This document shows positions 41,501 through 53,500 of a DNA stretch of 64,000 nucleotides, in pieces. Within the stretch, counting starts at the first letter, position 1; each line of letters starts with the position of its first letter. Source of the DNA: Meghimatium bilineatum. Taxonomy: Eukaryota > Mollusca > Gastropoda > Stylommatophora > Philomycidae. Both the position numbers and the translations under genes were made by a program. The notes beneath the pieces are model-generated. The model had not been told where the DNA came from. It saw nothing but the letters and a program-made list of their open reading frames with translations, and ran no database searches. The DNA lies in the NCBI GenBank assembly GCA_034231615.1, contig CM067311.1:27618015-27682014 (forward strand), given 5' to 3'.

Positions 41501-44500
41501 TTCTTTTGATTCCTATATGCCGCTCATTTCTTACAATACCATGCTTCAATCCCAGGTCCTGCAATTTAGTCATATATATGGAAGAAGAATTATGCCAACA
41601 ACTGGACCAACTCCATGATTGCATTAAAAATATTAGCATGCTCCATTGAACTGCCATTAGTTACAATGGCCATGCTGGCAAGTCTGTCTGCTCTTGAACT
41701 TCCGTTGACACCCTTGAGTCAAGGTACAAAAATGAAAGTATCTCTCTTCAGCACAGATCTTGTCATCAATTCAAGCAAATGATGTCATAGATATCCTGAA
41801 TGAATCTCTTGAAATATACTAACAGAACCAGTAAGAAAATAGACACCTGTAGCACTATGGAATTCCAACCATATCATTGCCCTTGTCACACACAATCACC
41901 TCCATCGTCATACCACTAGTGGTTGTATAGAAAGCAGCTGTTTCTTCCATAATACACTTCCCTCTGCATTGAGCCATGAATGTCCAAGCCCTGCCCATGT
42001 ACCGAACCACAGACCCATCAGTGTAGACAATAATATCTCCATTTGATGAATTCTAACTGAATAGAGCTGGAACTTCTGAATCTATATGTACTGGATTGTC
42101 AGTGTCACATTTCCTGGAAAGTATGATTACCACTTCAATGGAAACGATAAGATTGCTTTCTCACTCTTCTCCATGTTCTATGTCCTTAATGTGCATACCC
42201 ATTTAATGGTCTCCTCTGGAAGCCATTATTTACCCATCTTTAAACTATTTCCTTTGATCTTTTCAATGTCATTATGTAGTGGATGGTTCTTGTCAGCACT
42301 GATGCACAAGTATAACTAGCACAGCAAATATCTACTCTTTGCATCATGGTAGGATAATCTAGCAAGAGGTCAATTTCCACTATTTCTGTATCTCTGGGGC
42401 ATCCAAGAATTATAAGCATTTCTTTATTCTGTATCCAATCTACTTTTGTTTAAGGGTTAGGATAGCCAAGGCATACTCTACCACAGCCACAGACTGTCCG
42501 TTGACATAGCAGTGCAAGAAGTCGTTTGCAAAAACAGCTGCCAACAGACTCATCGCTGTCAACACCTTTTGAGTTCTGAAGACTGTGTAATTTACATGCT
42601 CATTAAAATACAAACATCTGTCAAACAGCACTCCCAGGAATTTTAAAGTTCATCTCTGTAGTATTTGTCCACATAGATTGGTAATAGACATTAGTGCATG
42701 GATGATCTCTTTTTCAGAGAGAACCATGTCACAGCTGCTTTCCTTGGGTTCACTAGAGCTCCAGATGTATTACAACACTGACCAATGTGATTGATTTCTC
42801 TTTATGAATCCTGAACAATTTATCCTCTTTCTAAACCCTAAAAAAATCAAATTCAATTAATGCATATACATTCCAAAAATACAGCTCCTGGTGGCAGAAG
42901 TTATGATGACATTGGTAAGCTGCTAGGATGATGAGATTGAAGAATTAGCATGTTTATTTAATAGCGGCTTAAAAAAAGGTATCACCTGTGAAGACTGATT
43001 GTACAATTATCTGATAAAGTAACAGGCGAACAGCTGATTGGAAGTGACAGACCCCTCTGATATGCAGATTTTAATCTGGTATACAGTCATTGATAGGTAT
43101 TCATTAGTAAAAGGGTGAATTGCAGCAACAATTAGAGGTCAGGTGTCAAGATGTAAATGACATAGGATGAGATGAGAAAAGCTTAAACATTTAGTAACCA
43201 CCAGTAAAACAAGAGGAGAGTAGACAGAGGGAGACACCAGTAAAACAAGAGGAGAGTAGACAGAGGGAGACACCAGTAAAACAAGAGGAGAGTAGACAGA
43301 GGGAGACAACAGTAAAACAAGAGGAGAGTAGACAGAGGGAGACAAATAAAGAAGCTATGTGGGATGGATTGTCAATATAACTTGAGAGAATGCCATCAAC
43401 TGCTAGTAATTGCACTAGACAGCCCATTATTGACACTAGACAGCTAATTCTTGATGTCAACAGCTCATTCCTGACAGTACACATATGATTCTTGACACTA
43501 GACAACTCATTTTTGACAGTAAACAGTACATTCTTGAAACTAGACAGCTCATTCTTGACACTGTAGTTTGATCATTCTTGATTGGCCCTACTAGACAGTT
43601 CATTCTTGACAGTAGACAGCTCATTCTTGACAGAATGTAGGCTCATTCTCGACACGTCACAGCTGATTCTTGACAGAATGTCAGCTCATTCTTGACACTA
43701 GATGACTTATTCTTGACACACATCTTGTTCATTTCTTTTACTAGACACTTCATTCTTGACACTAGACAGCTCATTCTTGACAGTATTTCAGCTCATGACT
43801 GCTAGAATGTTTATTACTTTACTTAGTGTTTATCTATTCTAATCTATGAGCTCATCATTCTTAATGTCCAATCTCATTAATAATATTTTTATATTTTAGA
43901 TTCATACTTTATGTAATGTTGCTTATTCTGGCTTTCTGTTTATCAGTAAGTTCTTGCACATTGTTTATTTTATCAAATAATGTCTGCCTATTTATTAGCA
44001 ATACAATTAGTAGACTATGGAAACTACCAGCATATGTAACCTTCACCATTATGTTGAAAAAGACTGCACATCTGTGGAAATGCTAGGATTTCTTATGCTT
44101 ACCATCATTGGTTCAGCTAATGACTAATCCAAGACTTTCTTCTAATAAACATTTTGTTATACACTTATTACTGTTATGAATATTTCAATCACAAATGTGG
44201 AAGGTCTGAAGGTATTACCAGGGGCCCATTAGATCAACTAACATGCGACTGCATAACCCTAGTAGATAGCATGCCTATATAGTTTGAATTTTCTCTTCTG
44301 CAAGCCCCACAGTACTTTAGAATCTATTATACTTTACCCCATTTCAGTAGGAGGCTTCTTCCTCAGACATCTAGACATACAAAAGGACTAACTATGGGCG
44401 TCAGTACGGGACAGTTGTCAAAAATGCATTGCTGAGATTTCATGTACATTATTTACCAAGCCCTTCTCCACAATGGATATTTATATTTGCAAGCCACTAT

Positions 44501-47500
44501 TTCTCTTTGTACCGTGTATATATTGTTTATTAGAAAAAGTATGTTGCTGCTTATTTCATGTCTAAATTCATATGTTGCCCTGTGAAGACATTTATAAAAT
44601 TATACAATTTGTTATTGCCAGGTTTTGGTACCTCTTTAGTATTGTGTCAAATAAAATTTTGTCTACTGTCTATTGACATCTGTGCTGATCTCACACAGTA
44701 TCACTCATCTTGGCTGATGCTACTGATAATTTGTTGCTTTCCATATACTTAGTTTCACCAGCCACTGAAAAGCATTGTAACAGCCAGAAAATGGTCAGAT
44801 ATACTAAGACAGGTGATGCTGCATGAGATTGGCATGCAAAACATTTCTGGAGACAGCCCATTATTTTCTACTTGTTTTCTAGCTATACCAGTGAGTAATA
44901 GGTTCTAAATGAGCAATCCTGAAGAAAATACGCCAAGACAACCAAACCCAGGGCTGTAGATATGTTTCTCCCTAAAGGGGAGAGGGGATGGTGTTAACTA
45001 ATTTTTTAAAAAAAGACTTCTGTTTTTCTGTCAGTTCTTCTTTTTGATGGAAAATTTAATGAAATTTTTGTGGAAAAAATCACTAAGGAGGGAGTTTGGT
45101 TTTTGGCCAATATTTTGGCTAAGTTCTCAGTACTAAAAATCATGTTCTGATTTTCTAAGTTAACTTGGGTTTAAACACCCCCCCCCACTCCAAGTCCCCT
45201 CCCCATCTGCTGGATTGGTTGATCCTTTCTGTGATGTCATAGTTAGTCCTTGCAAATATATCTAAATATCTGTGCTTCTCAAAGCATCGCATAGCACTGA
45301 GAGTTTGCCCATTTGTTTAGTGGAACAAATTCCTACATTATTAAACAAGATGAAATATCCCTAAGTCACATTTTGTCTGCACTGTTACCAGCTGCTGTTT
45401 GCATTGACTGAGCGCTACACACTGAGAGCACCCCCCCTGCCTTTAACACCCCTGGTGGGTGGAGGGCTCTCAGTGGGTAGCACAGAGACCAATGCAGCCT
45501 GAAGCAGACGTAGTAATTTTTTTTCTCATCATGAAAGCTGAAGGAAACTAAAAAGGTTGGAGGGGAAACACATTATTCTGTACTGAGCTGTCTTCTGGAT
45601 ATCAAATTCTTCTTCTTCTTCAGCATTCCTTCTCAAACTCCTGCTGGATCTTCCTTGTAGCAGGACCATCATCCTACTAGATTTTCAGCAGGATGTAGTC
45701 CAGAGAATGGAAATGAGTTGTGTCGCAGTTTTATTTGCGTCAAAAAGGTGTTGACCATCACTATTTATGGCCTAGCGCTGGAGGACATCAGGAAAATGCT
45801 TCTCCCTCCAGCATCCAGATAAATGGAACACATTACATGGAACAAAACAACAGCTCACAAACACATGCATATATCACACAATGGCATTGGATCAAAAGGC
45901 ATGAACCCATGGACCACTGTATCAGCAACCAACCAACCAACCAAACCACTTGCGTCAATGACCCGACACATCGATCTTTGGTAGGGATATCAAATAAAAC
46001 TGAAGAAACCTTCTTACTGTATAACAGGATGCAAGAGTCCTATTATTCATAATTCCTGAGGTTTAAACAAACAATATTACAATTAGTATAATTGTTATTT
46101 TTTTCCTTATAAAAATTAGCGATACTTCTGACAAGTTATTATTTTGTCTATACTTTTATTATCTTCAGATGTTACAAAGGAAAGACAGATGAAGGTGTGA
46201 ATGCTATTGTACCTCATTGTTCTAAAATATTTCTAGCATTGTTTGGAATGTTAGTCATTCATATTTAAATACAGTAATAGTTAGCATGATATGTATCTGT
46301 GCAATGTGTTTCTGATACAGTATAGGCCTCTATTCTTTGCTCATTTCTCTGTGATATTTTCAAGCCATTATTTCTATTTTTACAAGCATATATATTGTTT
46401 TCTATAAAAGGTATGCTGTTTGTTTGATGTCTAAATTTAGGCTTATATGTTGCATTGTGAAAAAATTTATTTATAAAGTTGTACAATTTGTTATTACCAT
46501 GTTTTTTTGCCTCTTTAATGTTGTTTCAAATACTAATTTTGTCTGTTGTCTATTGACATCTGTGTTATTATCTTCTGAAAACCTTACTTCTCTCTAATTT
46601 AAGAATGTTTGAAATATATTTGTTTGCATGCCTTATTTATATCTTGAAAAGTATTGTAATTCCCTTTCTGTATTTATTTCAATAAATTTTAGTTTCATTA
46701 AAGCGTTGCAGTCATAATGACTGGCTAAAAGTGGCCAATATTGATACCCCTAAAATCATTGCAAGGCTTTCAAGTGATTGGACATCAGTCATCATATAAA
46801 ATGGTTGAACATACCTTCCACATAGATACACCGCAGAATAGGAGACCACTTCTCAATGCACTGCTACTGTTGAAAGTTATATGTTCTCAAATCTCAATGC
46901 ATTACTTACTGTTGAAAGTTACCTATATATTCTCAAATCTCAATGCATTACTTACTGTTGAAAGTTATATGTTCTCAAAACCCAATGCATTACTTACTGT
47001 TGAAAGTTATATGTTCTCAAATCTCAATGCATTACTTACTGTTGAAAGTAAATACAAACAATTACTTTATTTAATTATTTTTTGCTGGATATACTATATA
47101 AATTGGCCGATAATTATCCCCGATAAATTGGCAATAGAACCAGTCATTGCTCTAACATATTCATGGTGAGATGATGGAACTGACCCTTCTAATTTTGTGT
47201 CTGTATGAAATGAATTTGTATTTACTAATTTTAATATTTATGAACTAGAACTACAATTTATAAAACAATAATATTATTTTAGCATGATTTTATTTTGGTT
47301 TCATTAATGTTTTACTTGACACAAAACAACTTTTCAATCTAGATTAGACCTACTGGGTCAAATATGTTGATAGACTCTACAATTGATCAATATATATTTA
47401 TACAATAAATACAATAGATATTTTAGGCATTTTGTTGTTAATGAGAAAAAGTTAAACATCAAATTATGTAAATACAAAATAAATTCTTTTCATAACTTTT

Positions 47501-50500
47501 TAAAATTCAATTAATGAATTTAATTATCTATGAAATTTATATTAAGTTTTGTCTTCAGCTTTTCCATGTGTATTTCATTTAGACAGGGATTTATAACAGT
47601 TTAGAGTGAAAGTCAATAGTGCTCTCTGTTGTGCTGTATGGTTGTGAGATTTGAACACACTGTGGACATGGAGAGATGATTACAGGCTTTCAAGTACAAA
47701 TGCTACAGATGAATTCTACGAATTTCTTATAGGGAACATAAGACCAATTTGTATGTAAGAAATAAGGTAGAGATGTATACAGGTGTACAAGAACCATTGC
47801 TTTTAATAGTGAAACAATTAAAACCATCATGGTTTGGACATGTATGAAGACATAATTCCTTGTCAAAAACAATTCTGCAAGGAACTGTCGAAGGTTTAGT
47901 AGAGGAGGGCAAATAAAGAAATGGACAGACAACATCAAGGAATGGACAGAAAAAGATTTTTCTTCACTCATCCACATCGCTGAGGAAAGAAATTGCTGGA
48001 GGACTCTGTGCACTAAAACATCCAATGTGGTATCTAGACCTTCGACCCTGAAGGGTTACAGGTTTATTGATTGATATAAAAGTTTGTAATTTTAAAAATG
48101 TGTTTACTAAATGTTTCTAGAGTCTGCTTTTAATGCCAGATTGTGCTCGACACTTAGAACACTTTAACTCTTTAAACCCATAAAGACTGTCTTGGCCTAC
48201 TGTAGTATATTAAGAAGTAACTATAAAAGTTAGGTTTTATCTACTTACAAGCAGACAGATGGGTTTAAGTAATTGTTTGATCTGCGTATAAAGATAAAGA
48301 GTAGAACCTCCTAGCTCATAGGAAAATGGGATGGATGGCAAAGGTAATCATATCAAATTTGTGATTTTATTTAAAATTATTAATCCTTGATAATGATCAG
48401 GAAAGAAAATTTTCACAGATGAAGACAGGTAAATCTGTTATAATTTGTCTCTTTTTTAGTAACACCACTACAAAACATTTGAATATTATGAATGAACCTG
48501 ATTTCTTCCAATATGTTGATATTTTTCTATAAACTGACTGAAAGTTTAGTATGGCTCTGGTCATATCTATTATTTATTGAATTATCTGTTTCATACATTG
48601 TAATTGGAATGTAGAAGTGGAGATCACAAATTGATTAATATCTACTTTTTTCACAAATTGATTAATGTCTACTTTCCATTGTTTGCTCACAGATTATTTT
48701 AAAATTCAAAACCAATTTAAATCCTTGCTTCAAAGTCATTTTTGTATGTTGTATTTAGATATTGAATCATTCATTTCATTACATAACTACCCCAGGTACA
48801 TGTTTCTTCTAAAATATATTTGGATCTACTTATAAATGTGAGACCAGATTAGCTAAAGCTAATAAGACCAGGCATAGTGAAATACATTTAGAAGATTCTA
48901 CCGGTATTTGCTTGAAGAATATATTTACAAACCAAAATATGGAAACCTATGTAGAAATTGTAGGCCTTAATTTTGCTTATTTTAAAATGAAGACACAAAT
49001 TAGAATAAACTAATAAAAATTTTGTATTTAAAATGTAGAGCAAATTAGAGTAAATTTCAAAAGTATGTACAGTGGAATCCCTTCATAGCACATTCCACTA
49101 TAACAAATATTCCTATATACAGGGTCGGTCTTAGGCCAATGCAACCTATGCGGCCGCAGTGGGCCCCGCACTTCATAGGCCCATAAATTCATATTAGAAT
49201 TTATTTTATTATCCTCTTCCCTACCCAGACTGAGCCCCGCGCAATCCATTTCGCATTGGGTCCCGCAATTGTTAGGGCCGGTCCTGCCTATATAACAACA
49301 CTTTTTACAATATCCAATTAGTTTTTCATTATCGATATATAACTGTAGCCTATATAGTGAATTGTGGTTGTAACATTCATTTATCATTGGTCCAGATCAA
49401 TTCATTATAACAAGATTCAACTGTATAAATTTTAAAAAAAGAGTAAACTAAAAATTGTGTTAATTTTAAATGAAGAAAACAATTTAGGAGTAAAGTAATA
49501 AATAACATTTATTTCATGTAAAATGAGAACAATTTGGGTATAGAAATATATATTACACAGCATGTAAATGTATCCATACAAAAGAATTTTATTCTTCTTC
49601 TTCAGCAATTGTTAATCAGCCTGCAGCACAACTGACAGTAGATTGTTTTACTTTGTTTTTGTTATAGACATATTAGTGCATATCTTGAGAATTGATCTTC
49701 TATCTATTTTTTTTGTTACTGCCTGTTATAAACTTTATGTTAACCACCCTTTCCCTCCTTTCTCAATTATTTATGGACAACCCCTAATAACAGAAATTAG
49801 CAGTATACAGTACAAATAATAGAGAATATAAAAAATAAATATAATTGATTATTTTAAAAAGTGTTGAAATAGAGACATTTTTGCACTATAAACATATGCA
49901 CTATAGAGGGATTCCACTGCAGCTTATTTAGAAAACTCTATTATATTTGATTTATACCATACATGTCATCTTTGATTATTTCATTTATACCATACATGTC
50001 ATCTTTGAATATTTCATTTATACCATACATGTCATCTTTGATTATTTCATTTATACCATACATGTCATCTTTGATTATTTCATTTATACCATACATTTCA
50101 TCTTTGATTATTTCATTTATACCATACATGTCATCTTTGATTATTTCATTTATACCATACATATCAACTTTGATTATTTCATACATGTCATCTTTGATTA
50201 TTTCATTTATACCATACATTTCATCTTTGATTATTTCATTTATACCAGACATGTCATCTTTGATTACTTCATTTATACCATACATGTCATCTTTGATTAT
50301 TTCATTTATACCATACATGTCATCTTTGATTATTTCATTCATACCATACATGTCATCTTTGATTATTTCATTTATACCATACATGTCATCTTTGATTATT
50401 TCATACATGTCATCTTTGATTATTTCATTTATACCATACATGTCATCTTTGATTATTTCATACATATCATCTTTGATTATTTCATACATGTCATCTTTGG

Positions 50501-53500
50501 TTATTTCATACATGTCATCTTTGATTATTTCAGCTGTGACTGCAGGCACTCGTCATCACCAACTGGTTAAACATAGCAGTAGTTCCAAGTCTGGTTCCAC
50601 CACATTTGTTGGAAATAATACAGTTAGTGTAGCTTCTACTCTTATTGACTCAAGAAAAAGTGAGTATTTTAAAAAGAAGTTATTGAGACAATGTATAAAT
50701 TCAAGTGTATCTCTTATTTCTACTGAAGTCCAAATTCATTTTGTGAAGACTGTAGGCTATGTCTTTTGTTTGTGCATGGTAACTTATTTTAGATGTCATT
50801 CTTTCTTTTCTTAGGATGCGGCAAATCCAACTTCAGTTTCTACTTGTCATTTCAGTCAATTTTTTGCATTTGAATAGTCAGTGACAAAATTTATTTTATT
50901 GCCATTTCCGTGACCATTTTGCTTTTAATTACCATACATTTCACTGATTATTTCATTTGTTTATAATATGTATCAATCTATAATTCTGTCTAAATCAACT
51001 TCACCATCTTGTGTAGTTCATGCAATGTTATAGAGCTTATATTCTAATGTAGTTTCTATGGATCAGTATTTTTATCTCAACATCTCAGACTTTCATGACA
51101 TACTTGAGGTAGGCCTGTATGTTCTGTAGTCTGTGGTGCCTATGCACATGACTGTGTTGTCAATCATAAATTTAATGTACATGTGACTGTGGAGTCAGTT
51201 GTGTCCAGTTCAGAGGTGTAGAATTGCAACTTGTACTGGTCTGTTCATAATTTTATAGTCATCTTGTGTTGGTATCTGTGGCTTTCTGATTGATTTGATG
51301 ATTTGTTTTTTTTTAATGGTAAGTTATTGGTACATTTGGTTGGCCAGCAGTAGTAGCTTCCTTAGTGAGTTGATCTACTTTCTCATTTTGTGGTATTCCA
51401 CAGTGAGATGGAATCCGCTGCATGGTACCTTATGCTGGGCTTATAGTTTGGTCATTAGTTTTTGTAAGTCTGGCAATTTTTCAAACTGGAGCTTCGAGTA
51501 CTGATCTTGTATCTATCAGAAATACCACAAACTGTGAACCTAGACTGAAGTTCAGCAGTTTTTTTTAGTTGCAACCTTGACTGCTCAAATTTCTGCATCA
51601 TAATTACCGGTATTACAGAAATTTCATATTGGTACGTAAATTTTCAATTTTCATATGCAAAATTCATATTTGATTGTATTTCAAGCATTGTTTGGGTAAT
51701 CTGTATAGGTAATGATTGCTCCTTCATTCCATACTTCTTTTGTGCTCCATCTGTGTATACTCTGACCTACATTTCACTAAATTTTAAACTGTTTTATAAT
51801 ATTTTTAGTAGTTTATGCACAATTTTGAACACCATTACTGCTCAACCCAAAGATTAAGATGGAAGTCAACAGATGATAAATATTATTTTTATGACAACAC
51901 TCTTCTATCAATGCCAGACATGAGCGCTGACAGCAGCCCAGCAGAGAAAACTTGCAACATTTGAGATGAAATGCCTGAGAAAAACCGCAAGAGTGACCAA
52001 ACTAGACAAAATGAGAAATGATTAAATCAGGAGAAGAATCAGAATAAGACCATGCACAGAATACATTGAGAAACACAAAATAAAATGGTCTGAACACCTT
52101 ATGGGTGGTTGGTTGGTTGCTGATCCAGTGGACCATGGGTTCATGCCCTTTGACCCAATGTCATTGTGTGATATATGCATGTAGTGGCGTAGCGTGGGTC
52201 AATGGCGCCCGGGGCAGAATCATAATTTTCCGCCCTTGTGACATTAAAAAAATTATGGCAGTGATTGTGAAAGCCTGGACAAAAATTAATTTTCCGCCCT
52301 CCCGATGATGCTACTCGGGGCGGCCCGCACCTCTGCCCCCCCTCTCGCTAGGCCACTGTATGCATGTGTTTGTGAGCTGTTGTTTTGTTTCATATAAGGT
52401 GTTCCATTTATCTGGCCCTGGACACTGGAGGGAGAAGCATTTTACTGATGTTATCTAGTGTTGGACATTAAAAAAAGGTGGTGGTCAACAGTTTCATAAG
52501 GATGTGTGCAAAATTGGCATCTTGGAGTGTGTTGTGGTTGTATTCTGTTCAGGTGATTGGTAAGCTGTACATATTGTGTGTGCAGTCGGAAGATGATACT
52601 CTGGTCTTTCCATCCCAGGAGAATGATGTTGTCTTAAGGATTTGGGCTGGTTCATATATTTATAGATTTCCCTCCCAGTGTTTCTCATGGCCCATCTATT
52701 CATTCAATTTTCTTTGTACACAGGTTTCAACATAATTTTAACTGTGTGCATGGTTGTTTGTGTATAGGGCTATTCTTGTGTTCCCTTCTTTGCTAGCCTT
52801 TCTGCCTCGTCATTGCCAGGTGTGTTTCGGTGGCATGGAATCCACTGCATAGCAATACTGACTTCATAAGATGTAAGCAGATGGTTAGCATGATGCTATA
52901 TATTTCAACTAGCTCAGGCTTACAATGTCCATGACATTCTAGTGTTTGAAGAGTGGACATAGAATCTGTAAAAATCACAACGTTTTGGACTTTTGCTGGA
53001 AAGGCATCAAATATGGTCTTCAGGTGGTACAAGGAAACTTCTAGTGCTGTTATTTCGGCTTCATAGTTATAATATATCTCCTCACAGGCATAAAACAACT
53101 CATCAGATATTTTATCTGGATATTCTATATAGACACCATCACCTGCTTTGAGAGTGGCTTTGAAAGCAGACCCATCAGTATAGACATGAATCCATTGTTC
53201 TGGGTAGGTGTCTATTGTTTTCTGTGTTGCTTTCATAAGACTTAATGGGTTTTAACTTTTCATTGCATTAGGTATTTCTTAATTGTGTCTTGATTTCTAG
53301 AAATTTAAAAGCTGTGTGTGGTGGTAAATATTTTTCTACTCTTTGCAGTTCTGGTCTCTTGTCTGTGGGGTAATAGCTGTCTTTTATTTCATTGAAATGG
53401 CTGATGACTGGCTTTTGTTTTATTTTGTGATTTGGTTGCCAGTTTTATATAAGTTATTTATTTGGGTGGTCTTTGTTCATTCTTTTGCTTCTTTCATAAG

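Noticed and set aside
49941..50549. Minus-strand [10 protein letters not shown] repeat frame
   Set aside because: Mirror of the 33/24-bp array. Only the plus-strand frame, continuous with exon 10, is of interest.
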